A stretch of 64,000 nt of DNA. Source: Muribaculaceae bacterium. Lineage in GTDB: Bacteria > Bacteroidota > Bacteroidia > Bacteroidales > Muribaculaceae. The position numbers were made by a program, and so were the translations under genes. The DNA lies in the NCBI GenBank assembly GCA_017651515.1, contig JAGCCU010000035.1, positions 1 through 64,000 of the forward strand, written 5' to 3'. The first letter of the stretch is position 1. Every line of letters begins with the position of its first letter. Below the pieces are notes generated by a model. That model was not told the origin of the DNA. It was given only the letters and a program-made list of their open reading frames with translations, and did not search any database. This document shows positions 35,924-45,471 of this stretch, one piece after another.

Positions 35924-37771
35924 ATGAATAAACACAGCTTGTTCATAATGCTTGTCATCGTAATGGTGTCAGCATTGACCACTACTACAGCCAACGCTCA
36001 ATATGGAAAGCGAGGCGACAGACACTACAACGAACGTTTTGCTCACAGTAACTCCTATGGCGATGTAGTGGAAATCACGTTGCATCAGCCCGGCACACTC
36101 GAGGAGAAGATGCCAAAGGACATGTTCGAGCGTGTGCGGTTGCTTCACATCGAAGGCCCACTTGACATACACGATTTCAAGTTTCTGAAAAAGTTGTGCG
36201 GCCGCTCAAAATGCGTTGACAACCGAGATAAGAGAATAGACAATTACATCGATCTGGAACTTGAACGAGCACGTATTATGAGTGCCGGAGGCACAGGACT
36301 ATTCGACAGCCGTGGCGAACATGACGTGCTGGGAGACGCGCTGTCATATTCATCACACCTAAGATCAATAGTGCTGCCAGAAAGACTCAAACGTATCGAG
36401 CGAAATGCTTTTCTCGGGTGCTATAACTTGGAAGAAGTCATCATGCCTCCAGGTGTGCGTTCGCTGGGTGACGGAGCATTCTCAAATTGTTCTGACTTGG
36501 AATTCATCGTCTTGCCCGAAGGACTCATGACGATAGGTAGCGAATGTTTCAGCGGCTGCTCCAAACTTGCCGATATTGCACTTCCCTACTCTCTGACAGA
36601 AATTGGCGACAAGGCATTTGAAAAAACGGCACTGCGCAGGATTGCACTCCCAGCATCCCTTTCTACCATCGGGAAGGCTGCTTTCAACCAAACCAACATT
36701 ACTTCAATCATTCTGCCCGCAGGAGTGCAAGTGGTTGACGACGATTTTGGAAGTCTGCCGAAGTTGGAGGAAATATCGGTAGAAAACGGCAGTCGTCATT
36801 ACACCTGCGAAAACGGTGTGCTGTATGACAACACAGGAAAACGGCTCATATTATTCCCTGCAGGCCTTAACGGCTCATTCTCTATTCCAGAAGGAGTAGA
36901 ATCCATCAACAACAATGCTTTTAAAGGCTGTAATCTGAACAACATCGAATGTCCTGCCTCACTTAACGCGATAGGAAACTATGCTTTTGCCAACAGCAAG
37001 CACCTTGACGGCATCAACATTCCCGACGGCACAATGAGCATTGGCGAAGGAACTTTCAAGAACTGTTCTGCTCTTACTCGCGCATTTATTCCGGCCAGTG
37101 TAACCCACATCGGCGAAAGGGCTTTTGACGGATGTTCCCAATTACAGGAGATAAGCTTGCCGGGGATAATGCAGCTAGGTAAAGGCGCATTTTCGGGATG
37201 CGCCGATTTGAGTTCTGTCACTTTTGGCAACAATCTGAAAGCAGTGTCACAGCAGGCCTTTGAAAAATGCAAAAGCCTACGTTCGATAGAATTGCCTGCC
37301 GGTACAGTCTCCATTGACGAAAAAGCATTCAAAGGGTGCAACTCTCTGAATCGGGTGATTTTACCCGAGCAACTGAACACAATAGGAAAAGAAGCTTTCC
37401 GTGAATGTGGAAACCTTTCTGCCATAACTATTCCTGCCAACTGTACAGTCATTGAAAAGGAAGCATTCCGCCAGTGTACGGCATTGAAGGAAATAGAAAT
37501 TTCCAACGGGTTGCGCACTATCGGAGACAATGCACTGCGCGAAACCGCTATCATCTCGCTAGTTCTGCCCGCAACGGTTACACAAATAGGGAAAAAAGTA
37601 GCTGAAAAATGCAAGGCACTGCTCAGAATCGAGTGTCAAGCAATGAACCCGCCCAGCCTTGACAAGGTGAGCAACGACAAAATCGAAGTCTACGTTCCAG
37701 CTGCTTCAGTAAGTGAGTATCAGAAAGCAAAAAACTGGAAAAACTTCAAACGAATATTACCCATAAACTGA
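35924..37771 (+). CDS. Secreted BspA-type leucine-rich repeat protein
   Basis: 615 residues with a signal peptide ending TTANAQ. From about residue 120 to the end it consists of roughly 18 LRR_5 (BspA/TpLRR) repeats of 22-24 residues, with the pattern I-x-x-x-A-F-x-x-C-x-x-L-x-x-I-x-L-P (for example IGKEAFRECGNLSAITIP). BspA proteins are surface adhesins or binding proteins in oral and gut Bacteroidales. The N-terminal 100 residues are unassigned. No clear sorting domain is seen at the C-terminus. It lies 16 bp after the PII-like gene. Confidence 0.9.
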   Translation: MNKHSLFIMLVIVMVSALTTTTANAQYGKRGDRHYNERFAHSNSYGDVVEITLHQPGTLEEKMPKDMFERVRLLHIEGPLDIHDFKFLKKLCGRSKCVDNRDKRIDNYIDLELERARIMSAGGTGLFDSRGEHDVLGDALSYSSHLRSIVLPERLKRIERNAFLGCYNLEEVIMPPGVRSLGDGAFSNCSDLEFIVLPEGLMTIGSECFSGCSKLADIALPYSLTEIGDKAFEKTALRRIALPASLSTIGKAAFNQTNITSIILPAGVQVVDDDFGSLPKLEEISVENGSRHYTCENGVLYDNTGKRLILFPAGLNGSFSIPEGVESINNNAFKGCNLNNIECPASLNAIGNYAFANSKHLDGINIPDGTMSIGEGTFKNCSALTRAFIPASVTHIGERAFDGCSQLQEISLPGIMQLGKGAFSGCADLSSVTFGNNLKAVSQQAFEKCKSLRSIELPAGTVSIDEKAFKGCNSLNRVILPEQLNTIGKEAFRECGNLSAITIPANCTVIEKEAFRQCTALKEIEISNGLRTIGDNALRETAIISLVLPATVTQIGKKVAEKCKALLRIECQAMNPPSLDKVSNDKIEVYVPAASVSEYQKAKNWKNFKRILPIN

Positions 37772-37814
37772 TAACAATGCAACATTAGTACATGAATGTT
37801 GCAAGTCGTCTATG

Positions 37815-37847
37815 AAAAAAGTGCGTCTTTCAGAGACGCACTTTTTT
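37815..37847. terminator. Bidirectional terminator (LRR gene / DUF4251 gene)
   Basis: AAAAAAGTGCGTCT pairs AGACGCACTTTTTT around a 5-nt loop; it serves both convergent genes. Confidence 0.92.
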
Positions 37848-37848
37848 A

Positions 37849-38463
37849 TTAATGCTTAGAATGGTTGTAGGGCACAAGCTTGCCGTAGATGGTGAGGCTG
37901 CCAGGCCCGAATGTTGAATCTACGAATGCCTGAGCATTGCCTGAACCTGCAAACACGGTAATTGTCACATGTGCGCTGATTTCTGTACTGCTTAGACTAT
38001 AGGAATAGGTGATATTACCTTTCTTATCGGTCTCCATGCGTACGCCACCCACTTTACCTTGCAATGTGATTCCTCCTAGCCCATTGACACCTGGATTAAT
38101 CCTGTTGTATGCTACCTGAACCATGCCGTCCTTATCCTGTTGAAGCAGGAAATTAGCATTGCTGTCAATGTTGTAAACAGTATATGCCGTACGCCCCACG
38201 GTGATGCGGTCGGCGAGCAATACCCACCGCCCGTTCTGCAATCCTCTAACAGCACGATTGTGCGCTACCGAGTCATTGAGTGCCCGCAACTCCTTCTCAC
38301 GTTGCTTGCGCTCTTGCTTTGTCTCCTTTACTTGCTTTGCAGGAGTTACCATTTCCAGTTTAACATCACTGCCAGCATCGCCATAAATGTCATCAACAAC
38401 CTGTGCATCAGCACATAATATGCTTGTTGCCAATAATGCGATAATAATAAAAATCTTTTTCAT
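37849..38463 (-). CDS. Exported DUF4251 protein
   Basis: 204 residues. MKKIFIIIALLATSILCADAQ is a signal peptide; the ATG at 38463 is preferred over the in-frame ATG six codons upstream. A charged coiled-coil-like linker (KETKQERKQREKELRALNDS) is followed by a DUF4251 beta-rich domain. The family is known in Bacteroidales only by structure-type annotation; function is unknown. Promoter at 38479-38509. Confidence 0.75.
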   Translation of the reverse strand: MKKIFIIIALLATSILCADAQVVDDIYGDAGSDVKLEMVTPAKQVKETKQERKQREKELRALNDSVAHNRAVRGLQNGRWVLLADRITVGRTAYTVYNIDSNANFLLQQDKDGMVQVAYNRINPGVNGLGGITLQGKVGGVRMETDKKGNITYSYSLSSTEISAHVTITVFAGSGNAQAFVDSTFGPGSLTIYGKLVPYNHSKH

Positions 38464-38478
38464 AACATTAGTTTTTTC

Positions 38479-38509
38479 CAAAATTAGATTTAATTATCTA
38501 CTTTTGCAA
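38479..38509. promoter_or_regulatory. Overlapping divergent promoters
   Basis: On the minus strand TTG (38507-38509), 20 bp, TAATTTTG (38479-38486) drives the DUF4251 gene. On the plus strand TACTTTTG (38499-38506) is the -7 box for the CPBP gene. The two directions share bases next to the 38501-38509 segment, so the polymerases would exclude each other. Confidence 0.65.
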
Positions 38510-38525
38510 GAAATATTTAAGAAAA

Positions 38526-39422
38526 ATGGAAAATACTACAGATTTCGCTCAACCGCGGTTCAAGTCATCTCCAGCGGTGAAGTTTTTGATTTTATTTGCG
38601 CTGGCACTTGCTGGACTTATTGCATGCAGTGTGCTGATGTTGATATGCGGATTGAACATGAGCCGTGTTGCAAACATGCACTACGTTATCACATTGCAGG
38701 ATGTGTTTGCATTCATCATCCCGGCTGTGGCTACCATGGCGATATGTTATTTCAAACCTTGGAAGGCTATGGCTCTCAGCAAGGCTCCGTCATGGAAAGG
38801 CATTCTGGTAGCAGTACTGGTCTGCGCCGCATCAATGCCGGCAATGAATTGGCTCGTGGAATGGAACAAAGGCATTGAACTGCCTAAGGCGCTGTCAGGT
38901 CTGGAAGAATGGATGCGCGTCATGGAAGACCAAGGCGAAGCAATTACAAAAAGCATGCTTCATGGCTCTAGCGTGTTCACGCTACTCATAAACCTGCTGG
39001 TAGTCGCATTTATTGCCGGACTTAGCGAGGAGATTCTCTTTCGCGGCTCCATGCAGCGCATTCTCACTCTGAGCGGCCGTAACGTGCATTATGCCATCTG
39101 GTTGGTAGCCATCGTGTTCAGCGCCATTCACATGCAGTTCTACGGCTTTGTGCCGCGCATGCTGCTGGGAGCATGGAACGGTTACCTGCTGGTGTGGACG
39201 CGCTCGCTGTGGGTACCCATCATTGCACATACTCTCAATAACGGCATTGTGGTAGTTGCAACTTGGCTCGACTCGCGCGGCATTATATCGGGTGAAGAAG
39301 TGGACACCATAGGAATACCCGCCGATGCTTCTTTCCCTTGGCTCGCCATGTGCAGCGCTTTAGTGACAATAATCTTGATTATTGTCTTTAGAAAATGGAT
39401 TTTGAAAAATAATGGCAACTAA
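38526..39422 (+). CDS. CPBP-family intramembrane metalloprotease
   Basis: 298 residues with about seven membrane segments. The Abi/CPBP motifs are present: EEILFRGSMQRI (glutamate pair and arginine), FSAIHMQFYG (histidine) and IIAHTLNNG (histidine and asparagine). Family members act as intramembrane proteases, in eukaryotes on prenylated proteins and in bacteria on varied or unknown substrates. Single gene. Confidence 0.9.
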   Translation: MENTTDFAQPRFKSSPAVKFLILFALALAGLIACSVLMLICGLNMSRVANMHYVITLQDVFAFIIPAVATMAICYFKPWKAMALSKAPSWKGILVAVLVCAASMPAMNWLVEWNKGIELPKALSGLEEWMRVMEDQGEAITKSMLHGSSVFTLLINLLVVAFIAGLSEEILFRGSMQRILTLSGRNVHYAIWLVAIVFSAIHMQFYGFVPRMLLGAWNGYLLVWTRSLWVPIIAHTLNNGIVVVATWLDSRGIISGEEVDTIGIPADASFPWLAMCSALVTIILIIVFRKWILKNNGN

Positions 39423-39448
39423 AACGTAATTAATTGCATTTTTTTCTA

Positions 39449-39456
39449 TAACTTTG
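39449..39456 (+). promoter_or_regulatory. -7 box of the sppA-thiL cluster
   Basis: TAACTTTG, 85 bp upstream of sppA; no -33 TTG at the usual distance. Confidence 0.45.
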
Positions 39457-39541
39457 TAAGTTGGTGACATCCGAAACAAGAAGTCGGTTTTATATCACTA
39501 AAGAAACATTTGATAATTAACCAATTAAGCATATTTGCCTT

Positions 39542-41338
39542 ATGATGAAGAAATTTTTATTGATCGTCTGCGGTTCTTTCGTAGGTGTTTTTTTGGCGCT
39601 GACAGTATTTGTAATTTCATCAATTATTCTCAGCATTGCCATGATGAGCATGGGCGGCAAGATGAGTAACGTGTCAACCTCAGTTAGTGACAATTCGATA
39701 CTTAACATTGAATTGTCGGGAGATATCAACGAGCGAGACCAAGCTGCCGAAGTAAGCCCCATGGCCCTCATGACTGGCGGTGGCATAGAAAAAGGCTTGG
39801 CGCTCAACGTGCTTGTCGCTGCCATAGAAAATGCTAAGGAGAACAAGAATGTGAAAGGCATCTACCTGAAGTGCAAAGGGGCCTATGCTGCTCCCGCCAC
39901 TCGTGAACAACTGCGTGCCGCATTGAAACGATTCAAACAGAGCGGCAAGTGGATATATGCCTACGGCTACGAAGGTTTTTCCCAGGGTGATTACTACCTT
40001 GCCAGCGTTGCCGACAGTATCTTCATCAATCCCGAAGGTGCAATAGAACTCCATGGTTTAGCTTCGGCAACTCCCTACTACAAGAAACTTCTCGATAATA
40101 TCGGAGTGAAAATGCAAGTAATACGCGTGGGTTCTTTCAAGAGCGCCGTGGAACCATATATGCTCGAAAACATGAGCGATGCTAATCGCCTGCAGCAAGA
40201 AGTGTACATGGGCAGCATCTGGAAGACTATGATTGACAGCATAGCAGCCGATCGCGAGATGACTGCCGATCAGCTCAATCAGATTGCCGACAGCGTTGTG
40301 CTCACGATGCCTACGGACACCCTTTTGAAACTTCATCTAGTTGACAAGGTGCTTTACAAGCATGATATGGAAAAAACTCTCAAGTTGCTCACTAAGATTG
40401 ACGAGGACGAAGACCTGAAGTTTGTCTCTCCCGAGGACCTTGCTCCAAATGTGGAGAATGAGGCCAGCGGTGACAAGATTGCCGTGCTCTATGCTTGCGG
40501 CGAAATTGATGGTTCGGGAGGGCTTTTGAGCGATGGAACCGGCATCGACACCGAGAGCATGAGCGAGGAAATCAGAAAACTCCAGAAAGACGATGATGTC
40601 AAGGGACTTGTACTTCGTGTCAACTCACCTGGTGGCAGTGCCTTCGGTAGCGAGCAGATGTGGAAAGCACTCGACGAGTTCAAGAAATCAGGCAAGCCTT
40701 TTGCTGTGTCGATGAGCGACTATGCTGCTTCGGGTGGTTACTATATCTCGAGTGGTGCCGACCGCATATTTGCCGAGCGCACCACAATCACAGGCTCGAT
40801 TGGCATCTTCGGCATGATACCTTCATATGAGGGCGTCATCAAAAACAAGTTAGGAGTGAATGTCGAAGTGGTTAAGACCAACGAAAATGCCGACATGGGC
40901 GTGATGGGCAAGGATCTCACCCCCGTCCAGCTGGCAGCCTTGCAGAATATGGTCAACAGGGGCTATGACCTGTTCACCAAGCGTTGTGCCGACGGTCGCC
41001 ACGTCACTCAAGACAGCATCAAGCACATAGCCGAAGGACGAGTATGGGACGGTGTATCTGCTCTTCAGCGTGGCCTGGTGGATGAAATTGGCAGCCTAGA
41101 TGCAGCTGTGAAGTGGGTAGCTAAAAAAGCAGGTCTTAAAGAAGGCAAATATAAGAGCCAGAACTATCCAGCAATAGAACCCAACTGGCGCGATATATTC
41201 AGCCAATACATGACTATGCACTACGAGGCCAAGCTCAAGGGCGAGATGGGCGTATTCTATGAGTACCACAAGAAACTCATGAACATCCTGAACCGCGACC
41301 ACATACTGTGCATCCTCGAGACCGAACTTCTAGACTAA
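39542..41338 (+). CDS. sppA: Signal peptide peptidase SppA, 67-kDa type
   Basis: 598 residues; an N-terminal membrane anchor (about 5-32) holds a periplasmic double-domain serine protease that clears cleaved signal peptides. The Ser/Lys dyad is split between the two halves as in the long form: Lys200 in GSFKSAVEPYM and Ser397 in YAASGGYYISS. It heads a cluster with lpxK, purine nucleoside phosphorylase and thiL on the same strand. Confidence 0.94.
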   Translation: MMKKFLLIVCGSFVGVFLALTVFVISSIILSIAMMSMGGKMSNVSTSVSDNSILNIELSGDINERDQAAEVSPMALMTGGGIEKGLALNVLVAAIENAKENKNVKGIYLKCKGAYAAPATREQLRAALKRFKQSGKWIYAYGYEGFSQGDYYLASVADSIFINPEGAIELHGLASATPYYKKLLDNIGVKMQVIRVGSFKSAVEPYMLENMSDANRLQQEVYMGSIWKTMIDSIAADREMTADQLNQIADSVVLTMPTDTLLKLHLVDKVLYKHDMEKTLKLLTKIDEDEDLKFVSPEDLAPNVENEASGDKIAVLYACGEIDGSGGLLSDGTGIDTESMSEEIRKLQKDDDVKGLVLRVNSPGGSAFGSEQMWKALDEFKKSGKPFAVSMSDYAASGGYYISSGADRIFAERTTITGSIGIFGMIPSYEGVIKNKLGVNVEVVKTNENADMGVMGKDLTPVQLAALQNMVNRGYDLFTKRCADGRHVTQDSIKHIAEGRVWDGVSALQRGLVDEIGSLDAAVKWVAKKAGLKEGKYKSQNYPAIEPNWRDIFSQYMTMHYEAKLKGEMGVFYEYHKKLMNILNRDHILCILETELLD

Positions 41339-41365
41339 GTATTCGCAGAATAACAAGTCCATGCA

Positions 41366-42469
41366 GTGATAGATTTCACCAAAATATTAAACAAGCAGCA
41401 GCGGAAAACCATTCTCACCTGCATTCTCACGCCATTCTCCTGGCTCTATGGTGCAGGTGTCTGGTTACGAAACTTCGCCTACGACCACATAATCAAGGCC
41501 GAAAGTTTCGACGTGCCTGTCGTTTCGGTTGGAAACATCACTGTAGGAGGAACTGGAAAGACTCCGCATGTGGAACATATCGTGGAATCTTTGTGCAGGC
41601 GATACAATATAGGTGTGTTGAGCAGAGGATATAAGCGAACGACACGAGGCTTCATACTGGCCACCGACTCATTATCGCCACGCGATATCGGCGACGAACC
41701 GTACCAAATATACCACAAGTTCAACGGACTAATCACACTAGCAGTGTGCGAAAGTCGCAAGACTGGTATCCGCGAGATGCTGCGCATCAATCCCGAGATA
41801 AACCTTTTTGTGCTTGACGACGCTTTCCAGCATCGCGCCATCAAACCTAAGGTGAACATCGTTCTTGTCGATTTCAACCGTCCGCCTTTTGAAGACCAAC
41901 TGATGCCGTTGGGTACGTTGCGTGAACCCAAGCATCGCTTGCTTCAGAGCGACATGGTGGTAGTGACGAAGTGTCCTACTGATATTTCGCCGGTGAACAT
42001 TCGCATGTTCAAGGAAAACCTTGACTTGTTCCCATCAACAGGACTGTATTTCTCGCGCATCCTCTATGCCGACCCAGTGCCGGTGTTTCCAGTGCCACGT
42101 CCACAACTATCATCGTTGGGTTGGCTCACGACTGACGACACCATTCTCTGTGTCACCGGAATCGCCAATGCCAGACCCTTGGTCAGATACCTGAGGCAGT
42201 TCAATGCACCGGTTCGGGTAATCCACTATGACGACCACCACTATTTCTCGCGTAAGGACTTCGACTTCATCTTCTCCGAGTTTGAGAAAATGGATGGGCA
42301 ACGGAAATTCATCATCACGACTGAGAAAGATTCCGTGAGAATTCTCAACAATCCTTACTACCCTCCCACAATGCGAGACATCATCTTCTACATCCCAATT
42401 AAAGTTGGATTCCTGGACTACGAGAATCGCGACTTCATCACCGACATCATCAAAAAAGCAGAAGAATGA
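41366..42469 (+). CDS. lpxK: Tetraacyldisaccharide 4'-kinase
   Basis: Phosphorylates the 4'-position of the lipid A disaccharide precursor at the inner membrane. 367 residues; the N-terminal amphipathic/membrane region is followed by the P-loop SVGNITVGGTGKTPHVE. LDDAFQHRAIKP and the C-terminal TTEKDSVR are conserved LpxK blocks. The start is GTG at 41366; no in-frame ATG lies nearby. It is 27 bp after sppA. Confidence 0.95.
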   Translation: MIDFTKILNKQQRKTILTCILTPFSWLYGAGVWLRNFAYDHIIKAESFDVPVVSVGNITVGGTGKTPHVEHIVESLCRRYNIGVLSRGYKRTTRGFILATDSLSPRDIGDEPYQIYHKFNGLITLAVCESRKTGIREMLRINPEINLFVLDDAFQHRAIKPKVNIVLVDFNRPPFEDQLMPLGTLREPKHRLLQSDMVVVTKCPTDISPVNIRMFKENLDLFPSTGLYFSRILYADPVPVFPVPRPQLSSLGWLTTDDTILCVTGIANARPLVRYLRQFNAPVRVIHYDDHHYFSRKDFDFIFSEFEKMDGQRKFIITTEKDSVRILNNPYYPPTMRDIIFYIPIKVGFLDYENRDFITDIIKKAEE

Positions 42470-42536
42470 CTTCTCAACGACAACCAAGTTCGAACACACC
42501 ATTTTAGCCTAAAAAATAAAATTCTATAATACCCGC

Positions 42537-43376
42537 ATGGAACAGAATATCAATTGGCTGGAACGCATCAACGAAACCGCAGCCTATATACGCAATCGTG
42601 TCGGAAAGACTCCTCGTACAGCAATCATTCTTGGCACCGGACTTGGAGAACTTGTAAACCACATTGACATTCAAATGGCTATCCCTTACGAGGAAATTCC
42701 CAATTTCCCAGTGTCTACCGTCGAAGGACACAAGGGCCAACTCATATTCGGTAATCTAGGAAACAAATATGTCATGGCCATGCAAGGACGGTTCCACTAC
42801 TATGAGGGATACTCGATGAAGGAGAGTACGTTTCCTGTGCGCGTTATGAGAGAGCTTGGCGTGAAAACTCTTTTCGTCAGCAATGCAGCAGGAGGAATGA
42901 ACCCTGAATTTCGCGTTGGAGACCTGATGATCATCACCGACCATATAAATCTCTTCCCCGACCACCCCTTGCGCGGCAAGAACTATAAAGAGCTGGGCGA
43001 ACGGTTTCCGGCTATGAACGAAGCTTACAGCCCTAGGCTGATTAAGAAAGCAAAAGAAATTGCTGAAGAAAACAGCATCCGTCTTATGGAAGGCGTGTAT
43101 GTTGGCACACAAGGGCCCACCTTCGAGACTCCTGCCGAATACCGTTTCTTCTACCGCATCGGCGGCGATGCTGTGGGCATGAGCACGGTGCCTGAAGTCA
43201 TCGTGGCTTGTCATGGAGGCATGGAAGTGTTCGGCATGAGCGTGATCACTGATCTCGGCGGCGAGGGCATTGCTCCCGACGTGTCTCACGAAGAAGTGCA
43301 GGAGGCTGCTGCAAAGGCCCAGCCCATCATGTCGTTCATCATGCAAGAACTGATCAACCAGTTTGACGAACTCTGA
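42537..43376 (+). CDS. punA: Purine nucleoside phosphorylase
   Basis: 279 residues of the trimeric (PNP-I, human-like) class that phosphorolyses inosine and guanosine for salvage. LGTGLGELV is the phosphate loop; VEGHKGQLIFG, MQGRFHYYEGY, VSNAAGGMNPEF, GPTFETPAEYRF and VGMSTVPEVIVA are the ordered family motifs. It lies 67 bp after lpxK and 29 bp before thiL. Confidence 0.95.
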   Translation: MEQNINWLERINETAAYIRNRVGKTPRTAIILGTGLGELVNHIDIQMAIPYEEIPNFPVSTVEGHKGQLIFGNLGNKYVMAMQGRFHYYEGYSMKESTFPVRVMRELGVKTLFVSNAAGGMNPEFRVGDLMIITDHINLFPDHPLRGKNYKELGERFPAMNEAYSPRLIKKAKEIAEENSIRLMEGVYVGTQGPTFETPAEYRFFYRIGGDAVGMSTVPEVIVACHGGMEVFGMSVITDLGGEGIAPDVSHEEVQEAAAKAQPIMSFIMQELINQFDEL

Positions 43377-43405
43377 TCGTAGCAACCATCTATACATCGA
43401 CAACA

Positions 43406-44434
43406 ATGCAGGAGACAGAAATTTCCACCCTGGGTGAATTCGGACTCATCGAACGCCTTACAAAAAACTTCGACTTAAAGAACGACAGCACCAAGCTGGG
43501 AGTCGGTGATGACTGCGCCGTTATCAAGTATGACGACGACAAATGCACGTTGGTCACCACCGATCTGCTGCTAGAAGGCATACACTTCGACCTCACTTAT
43601 GTGCCTCTCATGCATCTGGGATATAAAGCGGTGGTGGTCAACCTGAGCGACATCGTGGCAATGAACGGCACGCCACGGCAGATAACCGTATCGCTGGGAA
43701 TCAGCAAGCGGTTCACCCTTGAACACATCGAGCAGCTTTATGCCGGCATACGCCAGGCTTGCGTGGACTATGGAGTCGACCTGGTGGGGGGCGACACCAG
43801 CGCATCGGTAACAGGACTCATAATCAGCATCACCTGCACAGGAGAAGCCCGCAACGAAGATATCATCTATCGCAACGGAGCACATGACACCGACCTCGTG
43901 TGCGTGAGCGGTGACCTGGGGGCGGCCTACATGGGATTGCAACTGCTTGAACGTGAGCGCGTAGCCTCGAAGGGCATCAAAGATTTCCAGCCCGACTTCG
44001 CCGGACGCGAGTATCTGCTTCAGCGTCAACTGAAACCTGAAGCCCGTGTCGATGTGCTTGAAGAGATGCGACAACTAGGCATTCGACCCACGGCGATGAT
44101 GGACGTTAGCGATGGACTATCGAGCGAACTGCTGCACATCTGTAAGGCAAGCGGAACGGGATGCAGGGTCTATGAAGACCGCATACCCATCGACTACCAG
44201 ACAGCAAGCATGGCCGAGGAACTGAACATGAACCTCGTCACAGCAGCGATGAATGGTGGCGAAGACTACGAACTATTGTTTACCGTTCCTCTCACTGACC
44301 ACGAGAAAGTGCAGCAGATGAAGACGGCGCGAATGATTGGCTACATCACTAAGCCAGACTTGGGTGCCTACATGATTACACGCGATGATGCCGAGATAGA
44401 AATCCGAGCTCAGGGATGGAATGCCTTTTCCTGA
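43406..44434 (+). CDS. thiL: Thiamine-monophosphate kinase
   Basis: 342 residues. Makes thiamine diphosphate from the monophosphate with ATP. GVGDDCAVI, TTDLLLEGIHF, GDTSAS and MDVSDGLSSEL are the AIR-synthase-type metal and ATP motifs, and NGGEDYELLFT is the C-terminal signature. Last gene of the sppA-lpxK-punA-thiL cluster. No other thiamine biosynthesis genes are nearby. Confidence 0.95.
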   Translation: MQETEISTLGEFGLIERLTKNFDLKNDSTKLGVGDDCAVIKYDDDKCTLVTTDLLLEGIHFDLTYVPLMHLGYKAVVVNLSDIVAMNGTPRQITVSLGISKRFTLEHIEQLYAGIRQACVDYGVDLVGGDTSASVTGLIISITCTGEARNEDIIYRNGAHDTDLVCVSGDLGAAYMGLQLLERERVASKGIKDFQPDFAGREYLLQRQLKPEARVDVLEEMRQLGIRPTAMMDVSDGLSSELLHICKASGTGCRVYEDRIPIDYQTASMAEELNMNLVTAAMNGGEDYELLFTVPLTDHEKVQQMKTARMIGYITKPDLGAYMITRDDAEIEIRAQGWNAFS

Positions 44435-44469
44435 GAATAGCGAACACCGCGAATCGTTTTTACAACACC

Positions 44470-44604
44470 TTATTTCCTGTTCTTGCAGTGGCGACCTTTG
44501 CCACAGCCGCAATCACCATGTCCTTTAAACACCTTGGTGAAATGCCATAAGCAAAAGCACAGAGCTATAGCTATGATGAAAAATACCAAAAGAGTCTGAA
44601 CCAT
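44470..44604 (-). CDS. 44-residue Cys-rich membrane protein (FeoB-associated type)
   Basis: A short frame with a single N-terminal membrane helix (MVQTLLVFFIIAIALCFCLW) followed by a basic, Cys-rich tail HGDCGCGKGRHCKNRK. This arrangement matches the small FeoB-associated Cys-rich membrane proteins, which accompany ferrous iron transport or act near it. No feoAB is in the window. It has its own well-spaced promoter (44666-44697) and is divergent from a hemerythrin-domain gene, which supports a link to iron. The gene converges with thiL 36 bp away, and I see no clear terminator between them. Confidence 0.72.
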   Translation of the reverse strand: MVQTLLVFFIIAIALCFCLWHFTKVFKGHGDCGCGKGRHCKNRK

Positions 44605-44665
44605 AACTGTTGTTTTACCATTATTCAAAATCGGTCAATAGACCGCCAGAAAGATTATCGAGGTG

Positions 44666-44697
44666 CAAATATACTCATTTACATGCAAAAAGTCAAA
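44666..44697 (-). promoter_or_regulatory. Promoter of the Cys-rich small gene
   Basis: On the minus strand TTTG (44694-44697), 20 bp, TATATTTG (44666-44673), 62 bp from the ATG. Confidence 0.75.
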
Positions 44698-44747
44698 TAC
44701 AAAGAAATTATTGTCACGTATTGATAGAGTGTTTGATTTTTTTGAGT

Positions 44748-44755
44748 TATATTTG
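44748..44755 (+). promoter_or_regulatory. -7 box of hemerythrin gene
   Basis: TATATTTG, 14 bp upstream of the ATG at 44770; the nearest TTG upstream is 24 bp away, slightly long. Confidence 0.5.
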
Positions 44756-44769
44756 CAAATTAATCTGTA

Positions 44770-45471
44770 ATGAAGATGAAAGAGATACTATATGACTGCA
44801 GTCGCAAGATGAGCGAATTGCTGACCGAAGAGCCTGGCCTGATACGCATCCTGCAGCGGGCGGGCATCCCGCTTGGCATCGGTGACGGTTCAATCGGTCA
44901 AGTATGCCGCAAGCACGGGGTGAATCCTGATTTTTTCATGCTCTTGTGCAACATCTACACTCACGAGAACTATGCCCCCACGTTGAGCCGTGTGCTCGAG
45001 ACACCCATGGCTCAGCTTGTGCCCTACTTGAAAGCATCGCACGACTACTATGTGAGCAAGCGACTGCCGCACATCGAGCAGCACCTGCACCACATTGCAC
45101 GGCAGCTACCTGCGAAAGCAGCAGACGTCTTCATGCGGTTCTTCGAGAGTTACAAACGTGAGGTGACCGACCACTTCGCCCACGAGGAGCAACTGGTCTT
45201 CCCTCATGTGGAAGCGTTGCAGCGCGGAGAAGCCGACACCAATTACAGCATAGCCACTTTCATTGACTCGCACGGGAATCTGGAAGACAAGCTCAACGAC
45301 CTTGTTCAAATCATTTTCAAGTATCTTCCGGGAGCTGTCACCAGCGAAGACTCGGTCGATGTGGTGTATGACATACTGCAGGTCTCGAGCGACCTCAACA
45401 AGCACAGCCTGATAGAGGAGAAAGTGCTGGTCCCCTATGTGAAACACTTAGAGGAGGTGGTATCAAGATGA
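44770..45471 (+). CDS. Hemerythrin-domain (RIC/ScdA-like) protein
   Basis: 233 residues. The N-terminal 75 residues resemble the short helical domain that precedes hemerythrin in RIC proteins, but the CC pair usual in ScdA is absent. The hemerythrin region has the expected di-iron ligands: a His in KASHDYY, His residues in LPHIEQHLHHIA, HFAHEEQLVFPHVE, DSHGNLEDKL, and a final KHSLIEEKVLVPYV. RIC proteins repair iron-sulfur clusters after nitric oxide or oxidative damage; that role is inferred. The stop overlaps the start of a LuxR-type regulator by 4 bp, so the two are translationally coupled. Confidence 0.82.
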   Translation: MKMKEILYDCSRKMSELLTEEPGLIRILQRAGIPLGIGDGSIGQVCRKHGVNPDFFMLLCNIYTHENYAPTLSRVLETPMAQLVPYLKASHDYYVSKRLPHIEQHLHHIARQLPAKAADVFMRFFESYKREVTDHFAHEEQLVFPHVEALQRGEADTNYSIATFIDSHGNLEDKLNDLVQIIFKYLPGAVTSEDSVDVVYDILQVSSDLNKHSLIEEKVLVPYVKHLEEVVSR

